A stretch of DNA of 64,000 bases from Rhizobium leguminosarum (GTDB lineage: Bacteria > Pseudomonadota > Alphaproteobacteria > Rhizobiales > Rhizobiaceae): positions 186,001-250,000 of the forward strand of contig NZ_MZMU01000024.1 in NCBI RefSeq assembly GCF_004123835.1. Direction: 5' to 3'. A program made the translations under genes and the position numbers. Positions 27,279 through 36,747 of this stretch are shown one piece after another. The notes under the pieces were generated by a model. The model saw only the letters and a list, made by a program, of their open reading frames with translations. It did no database searches and was not told where the DNA came from. How positions within the stretch are numbered: position 1 is the first letter of the stretch; the number at the start of each line of letters is the position of its first letter.

Positions 27279-29975
27279 TCAGCGGTCGAGGATGTCGCCT
27301 TCGGTCGGAACGAGAATCTCGCGTTTGCCGGCATGGTTGGCCGGTCCGATGATGCCCTCCTTCTCCATACGCTCGACGAGCGAGGCGGCGCGGTTGTAGC
27401 CGATGCCGAGCCGGCGCTGGACGTAGGAGGTCGACGCCTTGCCGTCACGCAGCACGATGGCGACCGCCTGGTCGTAGGGATCTTCCGATTCGGAAAGATT
27501 GGACGTGCCGGCCGGACCGCCGCCGCCACCGCCGTAATCGCCGTCTTCGTCGTCATCGGCGGTGATCGCGTCGAGATATTGCGGCGAGCCCTGGGTCTTC
27601 AGGTAGGAGACGATCTCTTCCACCTCGACATCCGAAACGAACGGACCGTGCACGCGCTGGATACGCCCGCCACCCGCCATATAGAGCATGTCGCCCATGC
27701 CGAGCAGCTGTTCGGCGCCCTGTTCGCCGAGGATGGTGCGACTGTCGATCTTCGAGGTCACCTGGAAGGAGATGCGGGTCGGGAAGTTCGCCTTGATCGT
27801 GCCGGTGATGACGTCGACCGACGGACGCTGTGTCGCCATGATCACGTGGATGCCGGCCGCACGCGCCATCTGCGCCAGACGCTGGACGGCGCCTTCGATG
27901 TCCTTGCCGGCGACCATCATCAGGTCGGCCATCTCGTCGATGATGACGACGATATAGGGCATCGGCCGCAGATCGAATTCTTCGGTCTCGTACATCGCCT
28001 CGCCGGTATGGCGGTCGAATCCGGTCTGCACCGTGCGCGAGATCGCCTCGCCCTTCGACAGCGCCTGCTCGACGCGGGTGTTGAAGCCGTCGATATTGCG
28101 CACGCCGATCTTCGACATCTTCTTGTAGCGCTCTTCCATCTCGCGCACGGTCCATTTGAGCGCGACGACGGCCTTCTTCGGATCGGTGACGACAGGCGAA
28201 AGCAGGTGCGGGATGCCGTCATAGACGGAGAGTTCGAGCATCTTCGGGTCGATCATGATCAACCGGCACTGTTCTGGCGTCATGCGATAGAGCAGCGACA
28301 GGATCATCGTGTTGATGGCGACCGACTTGCCGGAGCCGGTGGTGCCGGCGACGAGCAGATGCGGCATCTTGGCGAGATCGGCAATGACGGCTTCGCCGCC
28401 GATCGTCTTGCCGAGCGCCATGGCGAGCTTCGCCTTGCTGCCCTCGAAATCCCGGGAGGCGATGAGTTCACGCAGATAGACGGTCTCGCGCGTCTGGTTC
28501 GGCAATTCGATGCCGATCGCGTTGCGGCCGGGCACGACGGCGACGCGCGCGGCAATCGCGCTCATCGAGCGGGCGATGTCGTCGGCAAGGCCGATGACGC
28601 GCGACGACTTGATGCCGGGCGCCGGCTCCAGTTCGTAGAGCGTGACGACGGGACCGGGGCGGACATGGATGATGTCGCCCTTGACGCCGAAATCTTCGAG
28701 CACGCCTTCGAGCATGCGGGCATTCTGCTCCAGTGCATCTGCCGAAAGCGTGGAGTCGCGCACCACATTCTTCGGTTCGGCGAGCAGATGCATCGACGGA
28801 AGCTGGAAACCCTCGGGACGGATGAACGAGCCCTGCGCCTCCCGCTCGATGCGGGCACTGGGCTTCGGACGCGCGACCACGGGGACGACGCGGGGTTCCG
28901 GCTTGCCGGCCGCCTTTGCCGGCGCGCGGATCATCCAGTCGTCGTCATCGTCGTCGGGCAGGATATCGGCCGGGCGCGGCGGCATATCGGTATCGAAGGG
29001 CAGGTCGTCGTCATTATCATCGTCGTCATCGATCGACAGCGACGGTGCGGAGACGATGCGCCGCGGCGAAGCCGCCCTTGCCCCCATCGATGGTTCCATC
29101 GACGGCTCCATGCGCTCGCCGCGGACGGTCGGCGCCTTGGCGCGGACGGGTTCGTTCAGCGTGCCGAACTCGTCATCGTTGAAATCATAAGGTGATTCGT
29201 AATCGCCCTGGCGCCGCTTGCGCGGCCCCATGCCGAAGAGCCGGCGCAGTCGGCCCTGGCTCATGTACCAGGCATGCGTCACGGCGCCGCTGAGAGCGAC
29301 CCAGCGGGATTCGTCCTCCTCCTCGTCCTCGTCTCCAACGACGCGGGCCTTGCTACTGCGCGTATCGACGTAATCCTCCTCGATCTCCTCGTCGGCGTCG
29401 CTGCGGCCGACGAGCCCTGATGCAAAGAGCATCAGCCAGGCGGTCGGCGCGGCGAAGATGCAGCCGACGACCATGGCGAAGGTGCCAGTCGGATAAGCGC
29501 CGACGAAGAGTGCGGGAAAACGCAGGATCATGTCGCCGATGACACCGCCGATGCCGTTCGGGATCGGCCAGGTGAGCGGCGGCGGAAAGCAGCCGAGGAC
29601 GGCGCAGGAAAGCACCGAACCGCCGAACCAGGCGCCGGCACGGGCAGGAATACGGCTGAAGCGGCGGCCCGAGATCAGCGTCAGCGCCCAGGCGACGATC
29701 GGCAGCATCGAAACGACGCTGGTAAGCCCGAGGAACTGCATGACGATATCGGCAAAGGCGGCACCGCTGTAACCGAGAATATTCGTCGGCAGGTTGGCGG
29801 TCGCATAGGAATAGCTCGGATCCGCAACATTCCATGTCGCCAGCGCCGCGACGCAGAACGCCAGCAGCAGAAAGATCGCAAAGCCGATGAGCGCCTGGAT
29901 CTGCCGCAGCATGAATGCCGAGAAGGAGAACCGATCCGGACGGCCATCCATCGCCGGCGACGTGCTTCTTGCCAT
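27279..29975 (-). CDS. ftsK: DNA translocase FtsK
   Basis: An 898-residue divisome DNA pump that resolves chromosome dimers with XerCD. Four N-terminal TM helices (about residues 20-190) are followed by an acidic Asp/Glu-rich linker (about 200-400) and the RecA-like motor with Walker A AGTTGSGKSVA (near 548) and Walker B VVIIDEMADLM. A C-terminal winged-helix gamma domain (RRLGIGYNRAASLVERMEKEGII) reads KOPS. The start at 29975 (MARSTSPAMDGRPDRF) is preferred over 30026. Confidence 0.95.
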   Translation of the reverse strand: MARSTSPAMDGRPDRFSFSAFMLRQIQALIGFAIFLLLAFCVAALATWNVADPSYSYATANLPTNILGYSGAAFADIVMQFLGLTSVVSMLPIVAWALTLISGRRFSRIPARAGAWFGGSVLSCAVLGCFPPPLTWPIPNGIGGVIGDMILRFPALFVGAYPTGTFAMVVGCIFAAPTAWLMLFASGLVGRSDADEEIEEDYVDTRSSKARVVGDEDEEEDESRWVALSGAVTHAWYMSQGRLRRLFGMGPRKRRQGDYESPYDFNDDEFGTLNEPVRAKAPTVRGERMEPSMEPSMGARAASPRRIVSAPSLSIDDDDDNDDDLPFDTDMPPRPADILPDDDDDDWMIRAPAKAAGKPEPRVVPVVARPKPSARIEREAQGSFIRPEGFQLPSMHLLAEPKNVVRDSTLSADALEQNARMLEGVLEDFGVKGDIIHVRPGPVVTLYELEPAPGIKSSRVIGLADDIARSMSAIAARVAVVPGRNAIGIELPNQTRETVYLRELIASRDFEGSKAKLAMALGKTIGGEAVIADLAKMPHLLVAGTTGSGKSVAINTMILSLLYRMTPEQCRLIMIDPKMLELSVYDGIPHLLSPVVTDPKKAVVALKWTVREMEERYKKMSKIGVRNIDGFNTRVEQALSKGEAISRTVQTGFDRHTGEAMYETEEFDLRPMPYIVVIIDEMADLMMVAGKDIEGAVQRLAQMARAAGIHVIMATQRPSVDVITGTIKANFPTRISFQVTSKIDSRTILGEQGAEQLLGMGDMLYMAGGGRIQRVHGPFVSDVEVEEIVSYLKTQGSPQYLDAITADDDEDGDYGGGGGGPAGTSNLSESEDPYDQAVAIVLRDGKASTSYVQRRLGIGYNRAASLVERMEKEGIIGPANHAGKREILVPTEGDILDR

Positions 29976-30111
29976 GTGTCTAACCCGTCCAATGCCTGGG
30001 CAGGCGAATCGCCGAAGCTTCGCCATGCCAAAATGCGTCCGCTCTACCTAATCAGAGCCGGGTTAAAGCGATGTTAACCATGCATGCCTGGACGTGCGTT
30101 CCGAACCGGGA

Positions 30112-30146
30112 AATGAAAAAAGCCCGAACCTTGAAAGGTTCGGGCC
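30112..30146 (-). terminator. Rho-independent terminator of amtB
   Basis: On the minus strand GCCCGAACCTT and AAGGTTCGGGC form an 11-bp stem followed by TTTTTT. It is located about 78 nt past the amtB stop. Confidence 0.9.
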
Positions 30147-30223
30147 AAATGCGGTCTATGGTTAAATAGGCCGCGACGGGCTGTGAAGCGGCGCCCTTCT
30201 GCCGGGCGCCGCAAACCCTGTGA

Positions 30224-31651
30224 TCAGGAAGAGTGGTAGGCGGCTTCGCCGTGGGTCGAAAGGTCGAGACCTTCGCGTTCGGCTTCAACGGTGACACGCA
30301 GGCCGATGACGACGTCGACGATCTTGTAGAGGATCGCCGAGCCGATGCCCGACCACAGCAGCGTCGTCAGCACGCCCTTGGCCTGGTTCCAGACCTGGGT
30401 TGCCGTGCCGGCATAGGAGGCTGCGAAATCGGCGGTCGAATAATCGACGATGCCTGCACCGCCGAGCGCCGGGTTGACCAGGATACCGGTGCCGAGAGCG
30501 CCGATGATGCCGCCGACGCAATGGACGCCGAAGACATCGAGGCTGTCGTCGTAGTTGAACTTGTTCTTCACGACATCGACGAAGAAGTAGCAGGCCGGCG
30601 AAACGAGGAGGCCGAGAACGATCGAGCCCATCGGGCCGGCAAAGCCTGCCGCCGGGGTGATGGCGACGAGACCGGCGACGGCGCCGGAAGCACCACCCAG
30701 CATGGAAGCCTTGCCGCGGGTGAGGGTTTCAACGATGCACCAGGACACAGCGGCGGCAGCCGCTGCGACGAAGGTGTTGATCATGGCGAGAGAAGCGTAG
30801 GCATTGGCTTCGAGGTTGGAGCCGGCATTGAAGCCGAACCAGCCGACCCAGAGCAGCGAGGCGCCGACCATGGTCAGCGTCATCGAGTGCGGAGCCATGA
30901 TTTCCTTCTTATAGCCCGTGCGCTTGCCGAGCATGATGGCGCCGACGAGGCCCGCGATACCGGCATTGATGTGAACGACCGTGCCGCCGGCAAAGTCGAT
31001 TGCGCCATAGGAGAAGATCAGGCCAGCCGGCGAAGTGTAGGAGCTCGGACCGCCCCAGAACCAGACCATGTGTGCCATCGGGAAGTAGATGAAGGTGACC
31101 CAGAGCACGACGAAGAGCATGACAGCCGAGAACTTGATGCGCTCGGCGAATGCGCCGACGATCAGGCCTGGCGTGATGCAGGCGAAGGTCATCTGGAACA
31201 CGATGAAGGTGTATTCCGGAATGGCGACGCCCTTCGAGAAGGTTTCGACGAGCGACGAGGTGTTGACGCCGGCGAGGAACGCCTTGGAGAAGCCGCCGAC
31301 GAAGCTGTTCAGCGAGCCGCCGTCGGTGAAGGCGAGCGAATAGCCGTAGGTCACCCAGATCAGCGCCACGACGGCCGTGATCATGAAGACCTGCATCAGC
31401 ACCGAGAGCATGTTCTTGGCGCGGACGAGACCGCCGTAGAAAAGCGCAAGGCCGGGGATGGTCATCAGCAGGACGAGCGCCGAAGAGACGAGCATCCAGG
31501 TATTGTCACCCTTGTCCATGATGAGAGCAGGAGCAGCAGCGGCGGTCGCGGCTGGGGCAGCCTCCTGCGCGAAAGCGACGGCCGGCGCCAGAAGGGCGGC
31601 TGAAGCTGCGCAAAGACGCGCAAAGGTGGAAGAAAACTTCGAAATTGACAT
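30224..31651 (-). CDS. amtB: Ammonium transporter AmtB
   Basis: A 475-residue Amt/Rh-family channel with a cleavable-looking signal peptide (ending AVAFAQ) and 11 TM helices. Characteristic segments are DKGDNTWMLVSSALVLLMTIPGLALFYGGLVR, GFNAGSNLEANAYA and FGVHCVGGIIGALGTGI (pore histidine). It lies 27 nt downstream of glnK, forming the usual glnK-amtB operon, where GlnK blocks the channel under nitrogen excess. Confidence 0.97.
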   Translation of the reverse strand: MSISKFSSTFARLCAASAALLAPAVAFAQEAAPAATAAAAPALIMDKGDNTWMLVSSALVLLMTIPGLALFYGGLVRAKNMLSVLMQVFMITAVVALIWVTYGYSLAFTDGGSLNSFVGGFSKAFLAGVNTSSLVETFSKGVAIPEYTFIVFQMTFACITPGLIVGAFAERIKFSAVMLFVVLWVTFIYFPMAHMVWFWGGPSSYTSPAGLIFSYGAIDFAGGTVVHINAGIAGLVGAIMLGKRTGYKKEIMAPHSMTLTMVGASLLWVGWFGFNAGSNLEANAYASLAMINTFVAAAAAAVSWCIVETLTRGKASMLGGASGAVAGLVAITPAAGFAGPMGSIVLGLLVSPACYFFVDVVKNKFNYDDSLDVFGVHCVGGIIGALGTGILVNPALGGAGIVDYSTADFAASYAGTATQVWNQAKGVLTTLLWSGIGSAILYKIVDVVIGLRVTVEAEREGLDLSTHGEAAYHSS

Positions 31652-31678
31652 TGGAAAAAGCTCCTTGATCTGCCGTTC

Positions 31679-32017
31679 TTACAGCGCTTCTGAATCGGTT
31701 TCGCCCGTACGGATGCGCACGGCATGGTCGATCGAATAGACGAAGATCTTGCCGTCACCGATCTGGCCGGTCTTGGCCGATGCCGCAATGGCCTCGACCG
31801 CCCTGTCGACGAGTTCCGATGCAACCGCGATTTCGATCTTGAGCTTCGGCAGGAAGCTGACTGCATATTCGGTGCCGCGATAGATTTCGGTGTGCCCCTT
31901 CTGGCGCCCGTAGCCCTTCACCTCGGTTACGGTCAGCCCCTGAATACCGATCGCCGTAAGGGCTTCGCGGACCTCATCGAGCTTGAACGGCTTGATAATG
32001 GCCATCACAATTTTCAT
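31679..32017 (-). CDS. glnK: Nitrogen regulatory P-II protein GlnK
   Basis: A 112-residue PII signalling protein. The T-loop GYGRQKGHTEIYRGTEYAVSF carries the uridylylation site Tyr51. The B and C loops (SAKTGQIGDGKIFVYSID and VRIRTGETDSEAL) bind ATP and 2-oxoglutarate. The start MKIVMAIIKPFKLDEV at 32017 is standard. Linkage to amtB and the upstream sigma-54 promoter identify it as GlnK rather than GlnB. Confidence 0.96.
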   Translation of the reverse strand: MKIVMAIIKPFKLDEVREALTAIGIQGLTVTEVKGYGRQKGHTEIYRGTEYAVSFLPKLKIEIAVASELVDRAVEAIAASAKTGQIGDGKIFVYSIDHAVRIRTGETDSEAL

Positions 32018-32102
32018 CTGGTTTCCCATCCTTCGTTATCCTCGGCGCGGAGCCGACTCTCCTTGCCGCTGACGTTCCTGAACAGCGACCGGCCAATACA
32101 CA

Positions 32103-32119
32103 TTCAAGGGGCGTGCCAG
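32103..32119 (-). promoter_or_regulatory. Sigma-54 (RpoN) promoter of glnK-amtB
   Basis: On the minus strand the sequence reads CTGGCACG, four C/G bases, then TTGAA: the -24 GG and -12 region of the RpoN consensus (TGGCAC-N5-TTGC). It lies about 85 nt upstream of the glnK start codon, as expected for NtrC-activated transcription under nitrogen limitation. Confidence 0.85.
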
Positions 32120-32240
32120 ATTCAAGGCAGGTCGTAAGTTATTGAAAAATAAAGGTTATAATAAAGAGTGCCAATAAACAGGCAAATGATCGGCCAATAA
32201 GCGCACAAATAACGCGCAAATTTACAAAGTTGCACACTTT

Positions 32241-33125
32241 TTATTCATTTGCCTTTTTCCGAATCAGGCCTTCCTGCGCGACCGATGCGATCAGGCTACC
32301 CGATCGTGTAAACAAGCTACCCCGGGTTAATCCTCTGGCGCCTGAAGCCGACGGACTATCCTGCGTATAAAGCAGCCAGTCGTCGAGCTTGCAGGGTCTG
32401 TGGAACCACATGGAATGATCGAGGCTCGCCACCTGCAGGCTCTGGTCGAAGATGGACGTTCCGTGCGCATAGAGCGACGTATCGAGCAGCGTCATGTCCG
32501 AAAGATAGGCAAGCACCGCCGCCTGATAGAGCCGGTCGTCGGGAACCGGACCGGTGGCGCGCACCCAGACGTCCTGCTTCGGATCGAGCTTCCTGTCGGA
32601 AAAATAATGCGTCAGCGAGACGGGCCGAATCTCGATCGGCCGCTCACGCTGCCAGTATTTTCGGATCGCCTCCGGCGCGTGCGCGAGATACTGTTCCTTG
32701 ATCTGCTGCTCGCCGAGCAGCGCCTCCGGCATCTCGACCTCAGGCATCGCGATCTGGTGCTCGAAGCCTGGCTCCTCCACCTGAAAGGAGGCCGACAGAG
32801 CGAAGATCGCCTTGCCGTGCTGGATCGCGACGACACGCCGCGTGTTGAAGCTCGATCCATCACGGATGCGCTCCGCCTGGTAGATGATCGGCACCGAGGG
32901 ATCGCCGGGACGCATGAAATAAGCATGCAGCGAATGGACGAAACGCTCGCCCTCGATGGTGCGCTGCGCCGCCATCAGCGCCTGGCCGATCACCTGGCCG
33001 CCGAAGACCCGCTGCCAGCCGACCTTGGGGCTGCGGCCGCGGAAGATGTCGACCTCGATCGGCTCCAGGTCGAGCGTCGAAAGCAGCGTCTCCATCGCCG
33101 AAGGCCCGGTCGTTTCGCCCGTCAT
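32241..33125 (-). CDS. tesB: Acyl-CoA thioesterase II
   Basis: A 294-residue double-hotdog thioesterase that hydrolyses medium- and long-chain acyl-CoAs. The N-terminal motif FRGRSPKVGWQRVFGGQVIGQAL and the C-terminal YLSDMTLLDTSLYAHG and SLDHSMWFHRP, including the catalytic Asp/Thr region, are typical. It is divergent from the UbiH-type hydroxylase gene across 84 nt. Confidence 0.93.
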   Translation of the reverse strand: MTGETTGPSAMETLLSTLDLEPIEVDIFRGRSPKVGWQRVFGGQVIGQALMAAQRTIEGERFVHSLHAYFMRPGDPSVPIIYQAERIRDGSSFNTRRVVAIQHGKAIFALSASFQVEEPGFEHQIAMPEVEMPEALLGEQQIKEQYLAHAPEAIRKYWQRERPIEIRPVSLTHYFSDRKLDPKQDVWVRATGPVPDDRLYQAAVLAYLSDMTLLDTSLYAHGTSIFDQSLQVASLDHSMWFHRPCKLDDWLLYTQDSPSASGARGLTRGSLFTRSGSLIASVAQEGLIRKKANE

Positions 33126-33209
33126 TTTCTATGTCTCCCAGCGGTAGGAAGTGAAGTTGCGATGATCTATATAGAGCACATCTGAGGCACAAGGTACGGG
33201 AGCGGCGCG

Positions 33210-34424
33210 ATGCTGGACATGCTGGTTGTGGGCGGGGGGTACGTCGGCCTTTCCGCCGCTGTCGCGGTCAAACAGGCCGCGCCGCATCTGAATGTCGCCG
33301 TCGTCGAGGCGGCCCCCGAGCATGTCTGGAAAAATGATACGCGCGCTTCCGCCATCATCGCGGCGGCGGCGAAGATGCTCGAGGTCTTCGGCATCTGGAA
33401 CGAGATCGAGCCGGAAGCCCAGCCGATCACCAAAATGATCGTCACCGACTCCAAGACCTCCGATCCGGTGCGTCCGGTTTTTCTGACCTTCGACGGCGAA
33501 GTGGCCGAGGGCCGGCCCTTCGCCCACATGGTCCCGAATGTTGCCATGGTCGCAGCACTGCGCGGCGCCTGCGACCGGCTCGGCATCGATATCCGCCATG
33601 GGCTCGGCGCCACGGAGCTGAAGACCCATGACACCCATGTCACCGTCACGCTTTCGGACGGCAGCGCGCTGGAAACCCGCCTGCTGGTTGCCTGCGACGG
33701 CGTGCGCTCAAAATTGCGCGATCTCGCCGGCATCAGGACCGTCACCTGGGACTACGGCCAGTCCGGCATCGTTGCGACCGTCGAACACGAGCGGCCGCAT
33801 GACGGCTGCGCCGAGGAACATTTCCTGCCGGCCGGCCCCTTCGCCATCCTGCCGCTCAAGAACAACCGCTCCTCGCTCGTCTGGACGGAGCGCACGCCGG
33901 ATGCCAACCGGCTGGTCGCCGCCGACGACCTGATCTTCGAGGAAGAGCTCGAACGCCGCTTCGGCCACAAGCTTGGGAGCCTGAAAGTCATCGGCGACAA
34001 GCGCGCCTTCCCGCTCGGCCTGACGCTGGCGCGTTCCTTCGTCGCGCCGCGTTTCGCGCTGGCCGGCGATGCCGCCCACGGCATCCACCCGATTTCGGGT
34101 CAGGGCCTCAATCTCGGCTTCAAGGATGTGGCGGCACTCGCCGAAACCGTGGTCGAGGCCGACCGCCTCGGCCTCGATATCGGCTCGATCAACATTCTCG
34201 AGCGCTACCAGACCTGGCGGCGCTTCGACACTTTCCGCATGGGGGTGACGACGGACGTGCTGAACCGGCTCTTCTCCAACGACTCGACGCCGATCCGCAT
34301 CGCCCGCGACGTCGGCCTCGGCATCGTCGACCGGCTGCCGCGTCTCAAATCTTTCTTCATCGGCCAGGCGGCCGGAACGACGGCAAAGGACAATCCGCGC
34401 CTGCTTGCCGGCCAGACGATTTAA
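33210..34424 (+). CDS. UbiH/UbiF/VisC/COQ6-family FAD hydroxylase
   Basis: A 404-residue flavoprotein monooxygenase with the FAD dinucleotide motif VVGGGYVGLSAAVA, the DG motif CDGVRSKLRDLAGI and the GD motif ALAGDAAHGIHPISGQGLNLGFKDV. It probably hydroxylates the ubiquinone ring; which carbon (UbiH, UbiF, UbiI or UbiL role) cannot be told. The start at 33210 follows GGGAGCGGCG. Confidence 0.9.
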   Translation: MLDMLVVGGGYVGLSAAVAVKQAAPHLNVAVVEAAPEHVWKNDTRASAIIAAAAKMLEVFGIWNEIEPEAQPITKMIVTDSKTSDPVRPVFLTFDGEVAEGRPFAHMVPNVAMVAALRGACDRLGIDIRHGLGATELKTHDTHVTVTLSDGSALETRLLVACDGVRSKLRDLAGIRTVTWDYGQSGIVATVEHERPHDGCAEEHFLPAGPFAILPLKNNRSSLVWTERTPDANRLVAADDLIFEEELERRFGHKLGSLKVIGDKRAFPLGLTLARSFVAPRFALAGDAAHGIHPISGQGLNLGFKDVAALAETVVEADRLGLDIGSINILERYQTWRRFDTFRMGVTTDVLNRLFSNDSTPIRIARDVGLGIVDRLPRLKSFFIGQAAGTTAKDNPRLLAGQTI

Positions 34425-34426
34425 CC

Positions 34427-34470
34427 TTTGTTCTTACGCAATTCCGGACGGAAAACCGCGACGCGTTTTA
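34427..34470. repeat. Partial AGAGCAATTCC-family repeat
   Basis: TTTGTTCTTACGCAATTCCG and the following ACCGCGACGCGTTTTA match the central part of the element at 24940-24985, truncated at both ends. It sits between convergent genes. Confidence 0.6.
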
Positions 34471-34656
34471 GTCGTCGAGGCGGCGGGCCTCGGACACCAG
34501 CATGATCGGAATGCCGTCGCGGATCGGATAGGCAAGCCGCGCCTTTTCCGACACGAGCTCATTCTGCTCGCGATCATAGGAAAGCCGGCCCTTGGAGAGC
34601 GGGCAGACCAGGAGATCGAGCAGCTTTGGATCGACGCGGCTGAGTTTTTCGTCCAT
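34468..34656 (-). CDS. Trm112 family protein
   Basis: A 62-residue Trm112/YcaR-like protein: LLDLLVCPLSKGRLSYDREQ and the Ala/Tyr-Pro-Ile RDGIPIMLVSEARRL motif. Only one cysteine of the zinc site is kept. In eukaryotes Trm112 activates methyltransferases; the bacterial role is unclear. It lies 9 nt after the stop of the Lon-N protein gene and is probably co-transcribed with it. Confidence 0.9.
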   Translation of the reverse strand: MDEKLSRVDPKLLDLLVCPLSKGRLSYDREQNELVSEKARLAYPIRDGIPIMLVSEARRLDD

Positions 34657-34665
34657 CGCTGAAGT

Positions 34666-35337
34666 CTACTGCAGAACCGTGTCCGAGTCACCGAAGACGC
34701 GCGCCAGTACGATTTCGGTAATGGCGATCAGCGTCTCGGCCCGCGTCTTCAGGTCGGGCGCCTCCAGCAGCGCCTGTTTTTCGGCCGGCCCGAAGGGCGA
34801 CATCATCGCCAGCGAATTGACGAGCGTCAGATTGCTCGCCCGCTCGACGCTCTCCCAGTCTGCCTCCAGCTTGTTGGCATCGAGATAGGCCTTGAAGGCG
34901 GTGAGAAGCGCTGCGCGGTCGACCGCCTCCTCCTCGTTTGCGGCCGAGAGATCGGCGATGAACGGGGCGATCCGGAAGATGCGGAAGGGATCGCTGGTCG
35001 ATTTCTCCTCCAGCAACCGGAAGCGGCAGACGCCGGTCAGCGATACGATATAGCGCCCGTCGCCGGTCTCGGCGAAGGAGGTGATGCGGCCGAGGCAACC
35101 GACAGCGGCAAGGTTGGGCTCGCCGCCCTTGTCCTCGTGTTCGCCGAGTGCCGGCTGCACCATGCCGATCAGCCGGTTTCCGGTCAGGGCCGCATCCAGC
35201 ATCGCCAGATAGCGCGGCTCGAAAATGTTGAGGGGAAGCTGCCCGGCCGGCAGGAGAAGGGCGCCGGTCAGGGGGAAGACAGCGATTGAATCAGGCAGAT
35301 CGCCCGGCTTCAGGTATCTGGCATTCCCGACTTGCAT
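34666..35337 (-). CDS. LON peptidase substrate-binding (N-terminal) domain protein
   Basis: A 223-residue protein comprising only the Lon-N (PUA-like) domain: FPLTGALLLPAGQLPLNIFEPRYLAML and a trailing helical region. There is no AAA+ or protease domain. Function is unknown. The start at 35337 (MQVGNARYLKPGDLP) is chosen over 35463 because the upstream residues are not family-like. A thioredoxin gene lies upstream on the same strand, beyond a repeat. Confidence 0.87.
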   Translation of the reverse strand: MQVGNARYLKPGDLPDSIAVFPLTGALLLPAGQLPLNIFEPRYLAMLDAALTGNRLIGMVQPALGEHEDKGGEPNLAAVGCLGRITSFAETGDGRYIVSLTGVCRFRLLEEKSTSDPFRIFRIAPFIADLSAANEEEAVDRAALLTAFKAYLDANKLEADWESVERASNLTLVNSLAMMSPFGPAEKQALLEAPDLKTRAETLIAITEIVLARVFGDSDTVLQ

Positions 35338-35428
35338 GAAACCGTCCCGCATTCTTGTAACGGGCTTGCCCGTCCTGACGAGAATGTGGTGCCCTCGTCC
35401 GAAAACGCAAGGGCAGATGCTCGAACTT

Positions 35429-35481
35429 ACAGCGCCGCGCGTCTTTTTAGACGCGCAAAACACGCTGTAACACTTTGAATC
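35429..35481. repeat. Intergenic repeat, inverse copy of the 18094-18147 element
   Basis: Read in reverse complement, this segment matches 18094-18147 at nearly every position (GATTCAAAgTGTTACAGCG ... GGCGCTGT). It contains an inner GCGCGTCT/AGACGCGC hairpin. Confidence 0.8.
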
Positions 35482-35489
35482 GCTGCATA

Positions 35490-35575
35490 ATTTAATCCTT
35501 AAATCGATTCCGATTTAAGGAATTATGCAGTGGCGAATACCCCGAAAATCGGAATCGGTTTTCGGAAAGGATCAT
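35490..35575. repeat. Palindromic intergenic repeat upstream of the Lon-N gene
   Basis: CTGCATAATT..CCTTAAATCG and CGATTTAAGG..AATTATGCAG form a long inverted repeat (about 35483-35531). It is followed by CCCCGAAAATCGGAATCGG and TTTTCGGAAAGGATCATG, related to the elements near 1175-1213 and 18055-18090. Confidence 0.7.
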
Positions 35576-35612
35576 GCCCGGATTCAATGCGATAGACCGT
35601 CCGCGGTGCGCC

Positions 35613-36587
35613 CTACGAGAACAGCATCGCCGAAAGCTTGCGGCGTGCTGCAACCGTCGCCGGATCCTTGAAGCCCCAGACCTCGAAGAACTGCAACAGC
35701 TGGCGGCGGGCGCCATCATCGTCGAAGGCGCGGTCCTTGCGCATGATCAGCAGCAGATGGTCGGCGGCCTCGTCGCGCCGGCCTTCGACATTGCGGATCT
35801 TGGCAAGCTTGATCCGTGCCTCGTGATCGTCGGGATTGGCGGCCAGTTCGCGCTCGAGCGCAACAGGATCGCCGAGCTTGCGGGCCTCCTCGATCTGCTC
35901 AAGCTTCATCAGCACGGCCTGGATGCCGGCGTCTTTCGCCAGCTCTTCCGGCAATTCCGTCAGAATTTCGCGTGCCCGCTGATGCTGGTTGGCAGCGATC
36001 ATGCATTCGGCCATGCCGGCAAGCGCCTTGGCATTCTCGGGATCGGCCTGCATCACGGCGCCGTAGAGTTGAGCGGCCTCGTTGATATTGCCGGCGGCAA
36101 GCAGTTCCGCCGCTTCCGCAAGCACGGCTTCGATTTCGGCCGCCTCGTCGGCGCCGGCCGGACCGGCGATCCGGTCGATGAACTGCTGGATCTGGCTTTC
36201 CGGCACCGCGCCCATGAAACCGTCGGCAGGACGGCCGTTGACGAAGGCGATGACAGCGGGGATCGACTGGATGCCGAGCTGGCCGGCGATCGAGGGATGA
36301 TCGTCGATGTTCATCTTGACCAGCCGGACGCGGCCCTTGGCTTCGTTGATCACCTTTTCCAATACCGGCGTCAGCTGCTTGCACGGACCGCACCAGGGCG
36401 CCCAGAAATCGACCAGCACCGGCTGCTTGCGCGATTCCTCGATGACGTCCTTGGCGAAATTCGCGGTCGTCGTCTCCGTGATGTAGCTGCCGGCCGCAGC
36501 CGCGGGTTCCGGCGCAGCACTAAAGCTTGTCGTCGCCGTCATCTGATTTCCGAAGGAACCGTTATAGGGGTTGTCGCTGCCGCTCAT
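35613..36587 (-). CDS. Thioredoxin-TPR fusion, YbbN/CnoX-like
   Basis: A 324-residue cytosolic protein. After a 40-residue variable N-terminus comes a thioredoxin domain with active site WCGPC (FWAPWCGPCKQLTPVLEKV). About 180 residues of TPR-like helices follow (EAAQLYGAVMQADPENAKALAGMAECMIAANQ). This architecture is that of YbbN/CnoX, a holdase co-chaperone. Unlike E. coli YbbN (SxxC), both cysteines are kept, so redox activity is possible. Confidence 0.9.
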   Translation of the reverse strand: MSGSDNPYNGSFGNQMTATTSFSAAPEPAAAAGSYITETTTANFAKDVIEESRKQPVLVDFWAPWCGPCKQLTPVLEKVINEAKGRVRLVKMNIDDHPSIAGQLGIQSIPAVIAFVNGRPADGFMGAVPESQIQQFIDRIAGPAGADEAAEIEAVLAEAAELLAAGNINEAAQLYGAVMQADPENAKALAGMAECMIAANQHQRAREILTELPEELAKDAGIQAVLMKLEQIEEARKLGDPVALERELAANPDDHEARIKLAKIRNVEGRRDEAADHLLLIMRKDRAFDDDGARRQLLQFFEVWGFKDPATVAARRKLSAMLFS

Positions 36588-36625
36588 AGGTATCTCCCGC
36601 CGCGCCGATCCTGCCGGCGTCTTTG

Positions 36626-36732
36626 CTAAAGCATGTCGCGCAAAACTGTGTGGCGGTTTTGCGATAAAGACACGCGCAAAACCAAAGACTAAAGCGCGGC
36701 AAGCGAATCTAAAAGATCGCGACGCGCTTTAG
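36626..36732. repeat. Dispersed intergenic repeat, CTAAAGC family (inverse copy)
   Basis: The element starts CTAAAGCATGTCGCGCAAAA and ends GCGACGCGCTTTAG. It is the inverse complement of 43588-43694, with the same GCGGTTTTGCGATAA and GCGAATCT segments. Confidence 0.82.
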
Positions 36733-36747
36733 CGCTAAAATCGTATG

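Noticed and set aside
27153..29195. 680-codon open frame on the plus strand opposite ftsK
   Set aside because: Entirely antisense to conserved FtsK motor-domain sequence; translation has no domain-like features.
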